From the NCBI RefSeq assembly GCF_900095305.1, contig NZ_FMDO01000044.1:1-64000 (forward strand): a stretch of 64,000 nucleotides of DNA, given 5' to 3'. The notes under the pieces are model-generated. The model saw nothing but the letters and a program-made list of their open reading frames with translations, was not told the origin of the DNA and made no database searches. A program made the translations under genes and the position numbers. Of this stretch, positions 46,847-56,015 are shown piece after piece. Source of the DNA: Proteiniborus sp. DW1 (GTDB lineage: Bacteria > Bacillota > Clostridia > Tissierellales > Proteiniboraceae). Within the stretch, counting starts at the first letter, position 1. Each line of letters opens with the position of its first letter.

Positions 46847-47717
46847 ACCCCATTTTCAGCAAGCTTTGTACCAATATTTCCTTATTTTTTGGTTCCATAT
46901 CTGTTAATGGTAATCTGAGTTCTCCAGCTTCCATTCCTAACAAGTTCATAGCTGTTTTAATTGGTATTGGGTTGGTTTCTATAAATAGTGAGTTTACTAA
47001 TCCATTTATTCCAAGCTGTTTTTTTCTTGCCTCATCAATTCTACCTCCCAAGAAACTAAATATTAAATCATGGGTCTCTTTTGGTAAAATATTGGCTACC
47101 ACAGAAATGGCACCCTTTCCTCCAAGAGATAAAATAGGTACTATCTGATCATCATTCCCTGAATAGATTCTAAAGTTATCTGAACATAACCTTGCTATCT
47201 CTGCCACTTGACTTATATCCCCACTAGCTTCTTTAATTCCTTGTATTCTTGGGTGGATTTCAAGCTCGGCAACTGTCATAGGTAGTAAATTGACTCCTGT
47301 CCTCCCAGGAACATTGTATAATATAATGGGAATATTCACTTGGTCAGCAATAGCCATAAAATGTTGTAATAAGCCTTTTTGACTTGTCTTATTATAATAT
47401 GGTGTTACTATTAAAAGTCCATCCACTCCTGCAGCTTCTGCAGATTTACTCATTTCTATAGCATCAGCTGTATTATTGCTACCTGTCCCTGCTATTACAG
47501 GAATCCTGCCATCAACCTTATCTACTGTAAAGCTTATTACTTTCTTTTTTTCTTCTTTTGTAAGAGTAGCCGCTTCTCCAGTTGTTCCACAGCTTATTAT
47601 TGCATCTGTTCTATTTTCAATATGCCAGTCAATTAACTTCCCAAGTATTTCATAGTTGACTTGATTGTTCTTAATAGGTGTCACAAGAGCTACACCAGAC
47701 CCTTCGAAAAGTATCAT
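46818..47717 (-). CDS. dapA: 4-hydroxy-tetrahydrodipicolinate synthase
   Basis: 299 residues from ATG 47717, 8 nt after GGGAG (a GTG at 47726 is too close to the SD). The class-I aldolase signatures are intact: ISCGTTGEAATLTKEE, ILYNVPGRTG with the catalytic tyrosine, and the Schiff-base lysine in GIKEASGDISQ. It condenses pyruvate with aspartate semialdehyde, the committed lysine step. It follows asd by 5 bp. Confidence 0.95.
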   Translation of the reverse strand: MILFEGSGVALVTPIKNNQVNYEILGKLIDWHIENRTDAIISCGTTGEAATLTKEEKKKVISFTVDKVDGRIPVIAGTGSNNTADAIEMSKSAEAAGVDGLLIVTPYYNKTSQKGLLQHFMAIADQVNIPIILYNVPGRTGVNLLPMTVAELEIHPRIQGIKEASGDISQVAEIARLCSDNFRIYSGNDDQIVPILSLGGKGAISVVANILPKETHDLIFSFLGGRIDEARKKQLGINGLVNSLFIETNPIPIKTAMNLLGMEAGELRLPLTDMEPKNKEILVQSLLKMGFEIGGASNY

Positions 47718-47722
47718 TTTCA

Positions 47723-48712
47723 TCACTCCCTTAACAACAGTTCTGCAATTTGAACAGTATTTGTAGCAGCACCTTTTCTAATATTATCAGCTACTACCCA
47801 CATATTGAGCCCATTATCAATACTAAAGTCTCTTCGTATTCTACCAACATATATATCATCCCTTCCCTCTACATAAATCGGCATAGGATAAATATTCTCC
47901 TTTGTGTTATCCTGTACAATAATTCCTTTGGCTTTACTCAAGAGATTATAAACCTCTTCAATATCAAATTGCTTTTCAAACTCTATATTAATAGATATAC
48001 TATGTCCATTTCTAACTGGCACTCTTACTGTTGTTGCTGTTATTTTCAGGTCTAATCTGCCAAGTATTTTTTTCGTTTCTTCAATCATCTTAATTTCTTC
48101 CTTTGTATACCCATTCTCCATAAAAGCATCAATATGTGGTAAACAATTAAAGGCTATTGGATGTGGATACTTAGTATGTTCTAATCCCTTCATTCCATTT
48201 TCTAAATCATTAATACCTCCAACACCTGAACCAGATACTGCTTGATAAGTAGAATATACAATTCTTTTAATTCTAAACCTATCATCTAGAACCTTTAAAG
48301 GTACCACTGCTTGAATAGTACTACAGTTTGGATTAGCAATAATCCCTTTATGCCATCTAACATCTTCAGGATTTACTTCTGGTACAACTAAAGGTACCTC
48401 TTCGTTCATTCTCCAAGTACTACTATTATCTACAACTATAACCCCTTTATCTCTAGCAATAGGTGCAAACTTCTTACTTATGTCCCCACCTGCTGAAAAT
48501 AATGCTATATCTATTTCTCTTTCAAAGGTTGATTCATTAAGCTCTTCTACCATGTAGCCTTTATTTCTAAATCTAATTGATTGCCCTTTTGACTTAGATG
48601 AAGCAAAAAAATATATTTGATTAATCGGGAAATTTCTTTCCTCTAAAACCTTAATAATTGTTCTACCTACCATGCCTGTAGCTCCAATAATAGCTAAATT
48701 CACCTTTGCCAT
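47723..48712 (-). CDS. asd: Aspartate-semialdehyde dehydrogenase
   Basis: 329 residues. NADP-binding start IIGATGMVGRTIIKVL, active-site cysteine ANPNCSTIQAVVPL, and VPVRNGHSISINIEF are present. It reduces aspartyl phosphate to the semialdehyde shared by the lysine, threonine and methionine branches. ATG 48712 is 28 bp after lysC. The gene directly follows aspartokinase, so the common pathway is under the same lysine riboswitch. Confidence 0.95.
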   Translation of the reverse strand: MAKVNLAIIGATGMVGRTIIKVLEERNFPINQIYFFASSKSKGQSIRFRNKGYMVEELNESTFEREIDIALFSAGGDISKKFAPIARDKGVIVVDNSSTWRMNEEVPLVVPEVNPEDVRWHKGIIANPNCSTIQAVVPLKVLDDRFRIKRIVYSTYQAVSGSGVGGINDLENGMKGLEHTKYPHPIAFNCLPHIDAFMENGYTKEEIKMIEETKKILGRLDLKITATTVRVPVRNGHSISINIEFEKQFDIEEVYNLLSKAKGIIVQDNTKENIYPMPIYVEGRDDIYVGRIRRDFSIDNGLNMWVVADNIRKGAATNTVQIAELLLRE

Positions 48713-48740
48713 TTTATCCTCTCCCCCTTAGTCATAAATA

Positions 48741-49946
48741 CTACAGATTAAAAGCTTTGCATAAGACATTTATAGCTTTTTGCTTATCTGATGCATCAAT
48801 AGTATAGGAAATACTAATCTCAGAAGTAGTGACTTGCTTGAAGTTAATAGAGTTATCTGCGAAAAGATGAAAAACCTTTGATGCAACACCTGGTTCATTT
48901 CTCATTCCCATTCCAATCACTGATATTTTGGTTATATTATTGTCTTTTTTCACCTCCATTGTAAAAATCTCATTTTTCAACTCCTCCATTACCCTATTAA
49001 CTGTTGGTTCATCTTCCTTATTTGCAGTAAAAGATATATTAACATACCCTCCTTGTGGTGATGTTTGGCTAATCATATCAATGTTCACTTCTTGACTTGC
49101 TAGTTTACCGAAGATTTTTGAAATATTCTCTGGTGAATAAGGAATCCTGCTTATAGTAACCATCAAAACATTATCACTTACACTTAATCCAGTTATACTT
49201 TTTTGTTCCATATCTTTGTCAATCTCCTTTATATATGTTCCTTTAGTCCTCTTGTGACTAGAAGCCACATAAATTGGTATTTTATATTTACATGCTATCT
49301 CTACTGACCTAGATTCCATAACCTTGGCTCCTAGACTAGACATTTCCATCATTTCCTCATAGCTAATATAATCTAGTTTTTTTGCTTCAGGAAAAAGTCT
49401 TGGATCTACGCTATAAATTCCTTCAACATCAGTATATATCTCACAAGTACATTGTAACTTAGCTGCTAATGCAACTGCTGTTGTATCTGACCCTCCTCGA
49501 CCTAGTGTAGTTATATCTCCAAACTCATTGATTCCTTGAAATCCAGCTACAACTACTATTTTCCCTTCTTCTAGATATCTCTTAACCCTACCAATATCTA
49601 TCTCTACGATTCTACTTCGTGTATGAATCCCTTCTGTCCTGATACCTGCCTGAGCTCCTATTAAAGAAATAGCGTCATACCCTTTTTCATTAAATATCAT
49701 AGATAGTAGAGAAATAGACACTTGTTCTCCTGTTGCCATGAGCATGTCAAGATCTCTTTTACAAGGATTATTAGAAATCGACTTAGCCATTTCTATGAGA
49801 TTATCAGTCGTTTTTCCCATAGCAGAAACTACTATAACAATATTGTATCCCTCTTGCTTTTTTCGAATTACCTCATCTGCTATTCTCTGCATATTCTCAA
49901 CGGTCCCTACTGCTGTTCCTCCATACTTTTGTACTATTGTGCTCAT
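48741..49946 (-). CDS. lysC: Aspartokinase with tandem ACT domains
   Basis: 401 residues from ATG 49946, preceded by GGGGGG. The kinase motif VQKYGGTAVGTVENMQR, GRGGSDTTAVALAA, and the C-terminal pair of ACT domains (SPQGGYVNISFTA, EPGVASKVFHLFAD) identify a monofunctional aspartokinase. It phosphorylates aspartate; ACT domains suggest feedback control by an amino acid, most likely lysine given the operon. It begins 17 bp after lysA. Confidence 0.94.
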   Translation of the reverse strand: MSTIVQKYGGTAVGTVENMQRIADEVIRKKQEGYNIVIVVSAMGKTTDNLIEMAKSISNNPCKRDLDMLMATGEQVSISLLSMIFNEKGYDAISLIGAQAGIRTEGIHTRSRIVEIDIGRVKRYLEEGKIVVVAGFQGINEFGDITTLGRGGSDTTAVALAAKLQCTCEIYTDVEGIYSVDPRLFPEAKKLDYISYEEMMEMSSLGAKVMESRSVEIACKYKIPIYVASSHKRTKGTYIKEIDKDMEQKSITGLSVSDNVLMVTISRIPYSPENISKIFGKLASQEVNIDMISQTSPQGGYVNISFTANKEDEPTVNRVMEELKNEIFTMEVKKDNNITKISVIGMGMRNEPGVASKVFHLFADNSINFKQVTTSEISISYTIDASDKQKAINVLCKAFNL

Positions 49947-49963
49947 AATGCTCCCCCCTGAAT

Positions 49964-51265
49964 TTAGAAACATACATCATTTCTTATAATATCTTCATAG
50001 GTTTCTCTCTTAACAACACATCTAGATTTTCCGTTCTTTACAAAAACTACTGGTGGTCTTGGAAGCCTGTTGTAGTTACTAGACATACTATAGTTGTATG
50101 CACCTGTACTTGATACTGCAATAATATCTTCATTCTTTGGATTTGGTAAGGCAATATTTCTTACAATTATATCGCCTGATTCACAACACCTACCAGTGAT
50201 GGTGTATATATCATCTGCTTCTTCATTCATCCTATTAGCTATAGCTGCTTCATATTGTGCCCCATAGAGAGATGTCCTAAGATTATCATTCATACTGCCA
50301 TCGACAAAGATATAGTTTCTTCCACCATATGTTCTCTTGACACTGCCTACCCTATATAATGTAGTTCCTGCATTAGCTACTATAGCCCTTCCTGGCTCTA
50401 TCATCACCTTAGGATAGCTTATTCCAAATTCCTTAGCTTTTTCTTTAACTCTATTCAACATATTGCAAAGAAGATTATTTAGGTCAACTGGAATATCTCC
50501 TTTTGAGTAGTATGTTCCGAAGCCTCCCCCTAAGTTTAACTCTCTGATAACTACTCCACATCTTTCACTAACATTATTAGCAAAATCCATCATTACGTTA
50601 ATATGTTCATAAAAGGATTCTTCTTGGAAGATCTGAGAGCCTATGTGGCTATGAAATCCTTTGAAGTCCATATATTCGCTACTGTTAAGCCTATTAATAA
50701 TATTAAATGTATCATCACTAAAAATGCTTTCTCCAAACTTCGAATTATTATTGGTAGTCTTAATATACTCATGGGTGTGAGCTTCAATGCCTGGATTTAC
50801 CCTTAATAAAACCTTAATCTTTTTTTTAATTGATTTGCATATATTTTCAATCAAATCTACCTCATATCTATTATCAATGATTATCCTGCCTACTTCAGAT
50901 TTTATTGCCATACTCAATTCTTCTATAGTTTTGTTATTTCCATGCATATAGATTCTATGAGCTGGAAAACCAGCCTTTAGGGCTGTGTACAGTTCCCCAC
51001 CAGAAACTACATCTAGTGACAATCCCTCCTCTTTTATTAACTTGCACATAGCTAAGGTAAGAAAGGCCTTAGAGGCATAAATAACATCAGTCTCAATATC
51101 ATCATCTCTAAAGCTTGTTTTGAAAAGATTACATCTTTCTCTAATTAACTCTTCATCCATAACATATAAAGGAGTTCCATAATCTCTGGCTAAGTCAACT
51201 GAATCACATTTTCCGATTTCTAGGTGTCCTTTTTCGTTAATCTTCATTGTCCCAAAAAGCTTCAT
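49964..51265 (-). CDS. lysA: Diaminopimelate decarboxylase
   Basis: 433 residues from ATG 51265 (GGTGA upstream). The PLP lysine is in DVIYASKAFLTLAM, and the fold III features GFHSHIGSQIF, ELNLGGGFGTYY, MIEPGRAIVANAG and the active-site CCESGDI are intact. It decarboxylates meso-DAP to lysine, the last step. It is the first gene of the operon, directly after the lysine riboswitch. Confidence 0.95.
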   Translation of the reverse strand: MKLFGTMKINEKGHLEIGKCDSVDLARDYGTPLYVMDEELIRERCNLFKTSFRDDDIETDVIYASKAFLTLAMCKLIKEEGLSLDVVSGGELYTALKAGFPAHRIYMHGNNKTIEELSMAIKSEVGRIIIDNRYEVDLIENICKSIKKKIKVLLRVNPGIEAHTHEYIKTTNNNSKFGESIFSDDTFNIINRLNSSEYMDFKGFHSHIGSQIFQEESFYEHINVMMDFANNVSERCGVVIRELNLGGGFGTYYSKGDIPVDLNNLLCNMLNRVKEKAKEFGISYPKVMIEPGRAIVANAGTTLYRVGSVKRTYGGRNYIFVDGSMNDNLRTSLYGAQYEAAIANRMNEEADDIYTITGRCCESGDIIVRNIALPNPKNEDIIAVSSTGAYNYSMSSNYNRLPRPPVVFVKNGKSRCVVKRETYEDIIRNDVCF

Positions 51266-51328
51266 TAAATCACCACTTTCTTCTGATATCATTAGTACAA
51301 GCTAAATAAATCACAGCTTTGTGCGAAC

Positions 51329-51369
51329 AAAAACAAAAACAGCTATGAGCAAAAGGACTCATAACTGTT
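51329..51369 (-). terminator. Attenuator terminator of the lysine riboswitch
   Basis: On the minus strand the stem AACAGTTATGAG / CTCATAGCTGTT (plus 51358-51369 with 51338-51349) has one G-U pair and is followed by TTTGTTTTTGTT. It is the expression platform between aptamer and lysA. Confidence 0.85.
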
Positions 51370-51550
51370 CTATAATCGCCTTTCGCCCCAATGTGTTAAG
51401 CGCTCCATTAGAAAATTGGGCAATTTTCTAATGACAGTACTATACTTATTCAGCATAGTCCCAATACAGGTATCCTGTATTTCGGCGACTGTTCCTTTCC
51501 TACAGTTTATTTTACTGTAGTACTATTAACAAATCGCGGCCTCTTAATCA
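51370..51550 (-). promoter_or_regulatory. Lysine riboswitch (L box) controlling lysA-lysC-asd-dapABddh
   Basis: The minus-strand leader carries L-box core sequences in order: AGAGGCCGCGA, AGTA, GGAAAGGAACAGTCGCCGAA, then a long TTAGAAAAT/ATTTTCTAA arm followed by GGAGCGC. The arrangement matches lysine aptamers such as that of Bacillus lysC. Lysine binding would favour the downstream terminator and switch off the six-gene operon. Confidence 0.9.
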
Positions 51551-51566
51551 CATTGCTATACTAAAA

Positions 51567-51616
51567 CAATTGTATTTAATTTCATCCAGTTGTATATAAT
51601 TACATCTAACTGTAAT
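51567..51616. repeat. Tandem 20-bp direct repeats upstream of the lysine operon
   Basis: Two adjacent 20-bp copies (CAATTGTATTTAATTTCATC, 51567-51586; CAGTTGTATATAATTACATC, 51587-51606) and a partial third (TAACTGTAAT). They lie just upstream of the riboswitch, in or near the promoter. No family recognised; could be a regulator site. Confidence 0.4.
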
Positions 51617-51700
51617 GGATTTTAACATAAATAGAATTCAATGTCAACCATAAACTTCAAAATTAATTAATCCAAGGAAATAGAATTAGGTCAAGCTCAC

Positions 51701-52630
51701 TTATTTATAAGAGTTCATCATCTCTTTAAGCATTTCAATGAATCTTTCCCTATCTAGACCTAATGTCACTTCTGCATTAGGCTTATTTCCAGTAACCTTT
51801 TTCATATCTATTACAGTTCTGCCATAAGTAAGTTTTCCTTCAGTTTCTATGGCTACATAATAGTTTTCTTTTTGGATTATTGTAGGCTCTATGACAGCTG
51901 CTACTGCCAATGCATCGTGTACAATAGCACCTTTAAAACCTTCACTTTTTATACGAAACTCGGCATTAGAATCTAGAAGCTCCTTTACTGCATCAGATAT
52001 TTTACTCTCAATTGACCAAATTTCTTTCATTTCATTTTCATGAATTACTGACTTATTTGTAGCGTCTAGAGGTACCATTGTAATAGGTATTCCTGATTTA
52101 AATACTATATCTGCTGCCTCTGCATCCGCATATATATTATACTCTGCTGATGGAGTTGTGTTACCTAAGTAAGAGGAACCACCCATTAGTGTTATTCTTT
52201 CAATTTTATCTTTAATATCTGGATATATAGTTAATGTAATAGCTATGTTTGTAAGTGGTCCAAGACATATTAGCTGTAGCTTACCTTCACATGCTTGCGC
52301 TTCTTCGTAAATAGTATCCCAAGCCTTTTTACTATAAATTTCTGCATTGCTTTTAGGCAATACTAGTGTGCCAAGTCCTGCCTCTCCATGTACATACTCA
52401 GCTGTCTCTAATGTCCTTATTAAAGGTCTCTCTGCTCCTCTTGACACTTTTGTTTCTTTGTCTATATATCCTACTAAATCTAAAGCATTTCTTGTTGTTC
52501 TTTCTATAGAGATATTTCCAGCTACAGTAGTTAAGGCTCTTATATCAAGATTTTTTGCTGAAAAGGCTAAAAGTATGGCAACCGCATCATCCATACCTGG
52601 ATCTGTATCAATAATTACTGGTACTTTCAT
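51701..52630 (-). CDS. Inosine-uridine preferring nucleoside hydrolase
   Basis: 309 residues from ATG 52630, after GAGGAGAG. Calcium-binding motif IIDTDPGMDDAVAILLAF at the N-terminus, TTVAGNISIERTTRNAL, LGPLTNIAI, MGGSSYLGNTTPSAEYN and C-terminal HDALAVA are intact. The enzyme hydrolyses the N-glycosidic bond of nucleosides for salvage. A decayed paralogue lies at 39151-39953 and a tail fragment at 44740, so the family was copied in this region. Confidence 0.94.
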   Translation of the reverse strand: MKVPVIIDTDPGMDDAVAILLAFSAKNLDIRALTTVAGNISIERTTRNALDLVGYIDKETKVSRGAERPLIRTLETAEYVHGEAGLGTLVLPKSNAEIYSKKAWDTIYEEAQACEGKLQLICLGPLTNIAITLTIYPDIKDKIERITLMGGSSYLGNTTPSAEYNIYADAEAADIVFKSGIPITMVPLDATNKSVIHENEMKEIWSIESKISDAVKELLDSNAEFRIKSEGFKGAIVHDALAVAAVIEPTIIQKENYYVAIETEGKLTYGRTVIDMKKVTGNKPNAEVTLGLDRERFIEMLKEMMNSYK

Positions 52631-52740
52631 AAAATCTCTCCTCATCTAAGTGTTCTATTATAGCAAATATATCTATTATTCGATTTATTATTTAGAAATC
52701 CTTTAAAGCAATCTTAATTAGTTATGCCTTAAAATTAGAA

Positions 52741-52764
52741 AAGGATAGCGATAATGCTATCCTT
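52741..52764 (-). terminator. Terminator after the DUF1062 gene
   Basis: 9-bp perfect stem (AAGGATAGC 52741-52749 with GCTATCCTT 52756-52764) and a T-rich minus-strand flank (TTTTCTAATTTT). It lies 20 bp past the DUF1062 stop. Confidence 0.65.
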
Positions 52765-52784
52765 ATTTCAGCTAATATATATTA

Positions 52785-53387
52785 TTATTCATTTAAAACA
52801 ATATAATTATTGTTAATATAAATTTGCATCCCATCATAGGCTTTTAACTTCAAAATATTCTTATTCTCCTGTGTATAAATTGCTCCATTTTCATATAAGG
52901 TTCTTATCTTGCTTCTGGAGACTTGTAGTTTCTCAGAAAGTAATTTATCTGCTCTTAATTGAAGTGGATACTTGCATCTGATAATATATTGCTGTTCATC
53001 TTCTCTTTCATTTGTTTGACTCATTTCTCTTGTGATAATATTATACCTGACACTTTCCCATATGGCTTCTACTTTATTTTTTTTGTGAATATTTATATCT
53101 AATCCATAATGCAAAGCTAAATCTCTATCATTTGATTGAAATTTTTCGTACTGTATCTTTGAAATTGCATTTGGTTTTATTCTCTCATGGATAGTCATGT
53201 TCCAAGTTGAACTGCATTTTTCACATTGATAAATTAACCATATATCGATAAGGGAACCATTAGCATTTACTCGAAACTTTTCACTATTTATATAATGCTT
53301 CTTATCTCCACATTTAGGACAATTTCTTTTTACCTGTGGTGTAGTATCAGGAATGATTTCCCATTCAATTATATTTAAATAGCTCAT
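52785..53387 (-). CDS. DUF1062 family protein with zinc ribbon
   Basis: 200 residues from ATG 53387 (GAGGGAG 6 nt upstream). An N-terminal zinc ribbon (CPKCGDKKHY ... CEKCSSTW) is followed by a helical middle and a C-terminal S4-like segment (QLRADKLLSEKLQVSRSKIR). DUF1062 proteins are of unknown function; the S4-like tail hints at RNA binding. Its leader carries a dyad almost identical to the one before the neighbouring CD3324-type gene, suggesting common control. Confidence 0.8.
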   Translation of the reverse strand: MSYLNIIEWEIIPDTTPQVKRNCPKCGDKKHYINSEKFRVNANGSLIDIWLIYQCEKCSSTWNMTIHERIKPNAISKIQYEKFQSNDRDLALHYGLDINIHKKNKVEAIWESVRYNIITREMSQTNEREDEQQYIIRCKYPLQLRADKLLSEKLQVSRSKIRTLYENGAIYTQENKNILKLKAYDGMQIYINNNYIVLNE

Positions 53388-53414
53388 TTGCATCTCCCTC
53401 TTATTTAATTTCTG

Positions 53415-53498
53415 GGATAAGCAAAAGCTATTTCACTATATTCTATTATAAGTATAATGCAATAGCCTTTGCTATGCATTAATAACATATCTTCTCAT
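53415..53498 (-). promoter_or_regulatory. Leader dyad of the DUF1062 gene (copy 1)
   Basis: Arms GATAAGCAAAAGCTATT (53416-53432) and AATAGCCTTTGCTATGC (53461-53477) with a conserved outer block ending TATCTTCTCATA. A second copy lies ahead of the CD3324-type gene. Conserved dyad plus flank suggests a regulator operator or RNA hairpin rather than a terminator. Confidence 0.5.
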
Positions 53499-53588
53499 AT
53501 ACACATAACCCTCCTATCTTTTTGTATTCATATATATTTTATACGTTTTAATACATATTAAGTACCTTAAACTCATTTCAGAAACAAA

Positions 53589-53621
53589 AATAAGCCAATG
53601 CAAATTGTGCATTGACTTATT
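53589..53621 (-). terminator. Terminator of the CD3324-type gene
   Basis: 14-nt arms (AATAAGCCAATGCA 53589-53602 with TGCATTGACTTATT 53608-53621) form a near-perfect hairpin; on the minus strand it continues into TTTTTGTTT. It overlaps the stop codon of the gene. Confidence 0.75.
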
Positions 53622-53901
53622 CCTTATTATTCTTCTTTTTTTCCTGTAATATAATTCTTTGAATACTCTTTGATGATAAATAATACTTCTCTGCTAGAGT
53701 ACTCACCTTGATTCCTAATAGATAATCTCTATAGATGTTGGAGTTTCTCAAATCCAATTGTTTTCTTCCAGAAGTTAGAGTTCCCCATTCTTTTCTGTTC
53801 TCTTCTTTTCTAGGAATATATATATATTCACCATCAACATACGTTTGTATTAGTTCTACCAATTCCATAGGTAAAATACTAGTCGCCTTTTTATAACTCA
53901 T
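53617..53901 (-). CDS. CD3324-type small regulator-like protein
   Basis: 94 residues, ATG 53901. The pattern MSYKKATSILPMELVELIQT, then YVDGEYIYIPRKEE and a C-terminal helix-turn-helix-like YLLGIKVSTLAEKYYLSSKS, fits the CD3324 family, small proteins with a resolvase-like HTH tail. Function unknown; the HTH suggests DNA binding. A dyad like that of DUF1062 lies upstream, so it may bind these two sites. Confidence 0.75.
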   Translation of the reverse strand: MSYKKATSILPMELVELIQTYVDGEYIYIPRKEENRKEWGTLTSGRKQLDLRNSNIYRDYLLGIKVSTLAEKYYLSSKSIQRIILQEKKKNNKE

Positions 53902-53936
53902 ATTGCCTTATTGCCCTCCCAAACATTAATTCTGTT

Positions 53937-54012
53937 AGGATTAGCAAAGGCTATTTTTTTACTTATTTTTTGCAATAGCCTTTGCTATGCAAAAATAACG
54001 TATCTTCTCATA
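53937..54012 (-). promoter_or_regulatory. Leader dyad of the CD3324-type gene (copy 2)
   Basis: Arms TTAGCAAAGGCTATT (53941-53955) and AATAGCCTTTGCTATGC (53974-53990), followed by AAAATAACGTATCTTCTCATA. Copy 1 has the same right arm and flank with three substitutions. Located 36 bp upstream of the CD3324-type start. Confidence 0.5.
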
Positions 54013-54205
54013 AACTGCCCTCCTTAATATATATAAATAGTAACTTCTTACAGTCATAACATAATCTCTTATAATAATTTTTATATTTCTCTTCTCTATA
54101 GATGCTACTTGGAAAGACTTCTAAACTTACTATATTTTATCACGTTCCTCATGGCGATTCAATAACCCTCCTTACATTCTATACATATCTTTAGAACTAC
54201 ATGCT

Positions 54206-54533
54206 CAAGCACAGGCAAGCAGCAAGCACAGGCAGCAGCAAGCACAGGGACGGAGTTATTGCTTCAAGCACAGGGACGGAGTTATTGCTTCACAGTCTCT
54301 ATTTTCACTTTTTGCTCTTGCTTTTCTTGGCGCAAACACCACCCTTTTCTGGTATAACATGGGGTTGTTGTAAATCTATCCTACACCCTCTTGCCCCTAC
54401 TTGTTTATATATTGGTTTAAAATAAAAAAGGGTATGACTTTCCGGTTAATAATAATTTATGAAATCACTTACAATGAAAAGTTAAAAATGAAGCAATAAC
54501 CCCGTCCCCTTGTTTCCACGTCCCCTTGTTTCC
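54206..54533. mobile_element. Internally deleted RAYT element (MITE-like) with REP ends
   Basis: The left end (54206-54292) is a GGGACGGAGTTATTGCTTC tandem; the right end (54489-54533) is the inverted form AAGCAATAACCCCGTCCCCT. The middle (54303-54488) matches the sequence around the start of the RAYT gene (GCTCTTGCTTTTCTTGGC, ACACCACCCTTTTCT) and its upstream leader, with the start GTG mutated to GCG and about 240 codons missing. It is therefore a non-autonomous derivative of the element at 56016-57033. No other gene is visible between 54013 and 54780. Confidence 0.75.
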
Positions 54534-54780
54534 GCCAAAAAAACTCAAATATTATTATGGGACAAGTATACTTTTTTGTGCAGTCTGCCCTTCCCTTGCT
54601 TTATACACAGTAATTAATAGTCATAAGTCCTAACTTTGTTCCTTCTGTGTCTAATTCCACCAATTATAGTTCTAATAATAATTTACTTTCTAACGCTTTT
54701 GTAATCTTTCATTTAAATCACATACTTATATTGTGAATTTATAAATCGGCTGTAAATATTAACATTAGATTTTATCAACA

Positions 54781-55908
54781 TTATGAATTCAAATCTATTT
54801 TCATAATTTCACCATTAATCAAATTTATCCTATATAGAGATTTTTCAAGAATATTATTGGGATTATCTGAAACTAAAAAAAACAGCCAATCACCTTGGAT
54901 ACCAAATTGATCAACCCAATACTCATCATACACCACTTCATAGCCTTTTTTAGTAATCTTCAATAACTCTCTTGTTGTCGAAAACTGGTCTCTTTTATTT
55001 CCTATAGCATATATTGCATCGTTATAATATTTTATTGTATCAATAACATATTCATCTAAATCAATCTTAATCAAATCCTCAGAACTACCTGTTTCCAAAT
55101 TAAATATTTTAAAATCTAATCCATTAAAAGTTAAAATAGCCTCATCAGTAATAGAATAAAGGTTACCTGAATCTTTTAATACGAGTTCTATATCGTCATT
55201 TTCAACGGACATCTTATAAACTGAATTATCATTTTCATATAAATTAAAAAATATATACCCGTCCTTATAGATTAGATTGGAACAACCCCCATGGGGTTTT
55301 GTAATAGGTATCAAAACAGTATAGTCTGTACCATCAAGTCGCATTTTGCTCATTTGGGAAACATATTCTTTCTCTGAGGCTTCGGTAAAATATATCCATC
55401 CATCAACTATAATATACTCCCATATTCCTTTATTGGGACTTACTAAAGTAGTTGAAAAATCAATTAACGAAAGTGCATACAATCGTTGCTCATCATTTAG
55501 GTACCACACATTATCTCCATTGGCTTCTTCCAAAACTTTCCTAACATCCATCTCATTATGTTCTATTAAATACCTAAAGTCATCTAAATAGTACAAATAG
55601 TCTTTATCTATTACTAAGCCCGAAATACTCACATCTTCTAAAACTTTTTCTATTTTAGTTCCATCACTTTTCATCCTATATAAGGTACCAAAGTTATCGT
55701 GTTTATTTGTAGAATTTTTCTGTGAAAAATATATCCATTCTGAATTTTCAGTTGTTACAAAGTTATAACTTTGCTTAATCATTGATATGATCTTGTAATC
55801 CAGCCACGAATCAGTAGATTTTTCATAAATCCTGAAAAGTACAAAAAAAATAAATAATGCGGAAAGAAATACAATAGATAATAATATTTTCCTATTATTT
55901 GTTTTCAA
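54781..55908 (-). CDS. Membrane-anchored DUF5050-type beta-propeller protein
   Basis: 375 residues from TTG 55908, 8 nt after GGGGG. A signal anchor (ILLSIVFLSALFIFFVLFRI) is followed by repeated propeller blades with the YYLD, WIYFTE and LYRINL patterns (YRMKSDGTKIEKV, MRLDGTDYTVLIP). DUF5050 proteins are extracellular propellers of unknown role, common in clostridia. A second, larger DUF5050 lipoprotein lies at 60837-62720; the two are not tandem copies. Confidence 0.75.
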   Translation of the reverse strand: MKTNNRKILLSIVFLSALFIFFVLFRIYEKSTDSWLDYKIISMIKQSYNFVTTENSEWIYFSQKNSTNKHDNFGTLYRMKSDGTKIEKVLEDVSISGLVIDKDYLYYLDDFRYLIEHNEMDVRKVLEEANGDNVWYLNDEQRLYALSLIDFSTTLVSPNKGIWEYIIVDGWIYFTEASEKEYVSQMSKMRLDGTDYTVLIPITKPHGGCSNLIYKDGYIFFNLYENDNSVYKMSVENDDIELVLKDSGNLYSITDEAILTFNGLDFKIFNLETGSSEDLIKIDLDEYVIDTIKYYNDAIYAIGNKRDQFSTTRELLKITKKGYEVVYDEYWVDQFGIQGDWLFFLVSDNPNNILEKSLYRINLINGEIMKIDLNS

Positions 55909-56015
55909 AGACTATACCCCCTTGCACAAATATATTTGGTGCATAATATGTACATATGGTATTTTTAGTTAATATCATTAGTATATGTCGGCAATGAAAC
56001 ATAAGTATTTAATTA

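Noticed and set aside
54201-54425. 74-codon plus-strand frame in the deleted RAYT element
   Set aside because: Runs through repeat and antisense transposase sequence; no RBS.
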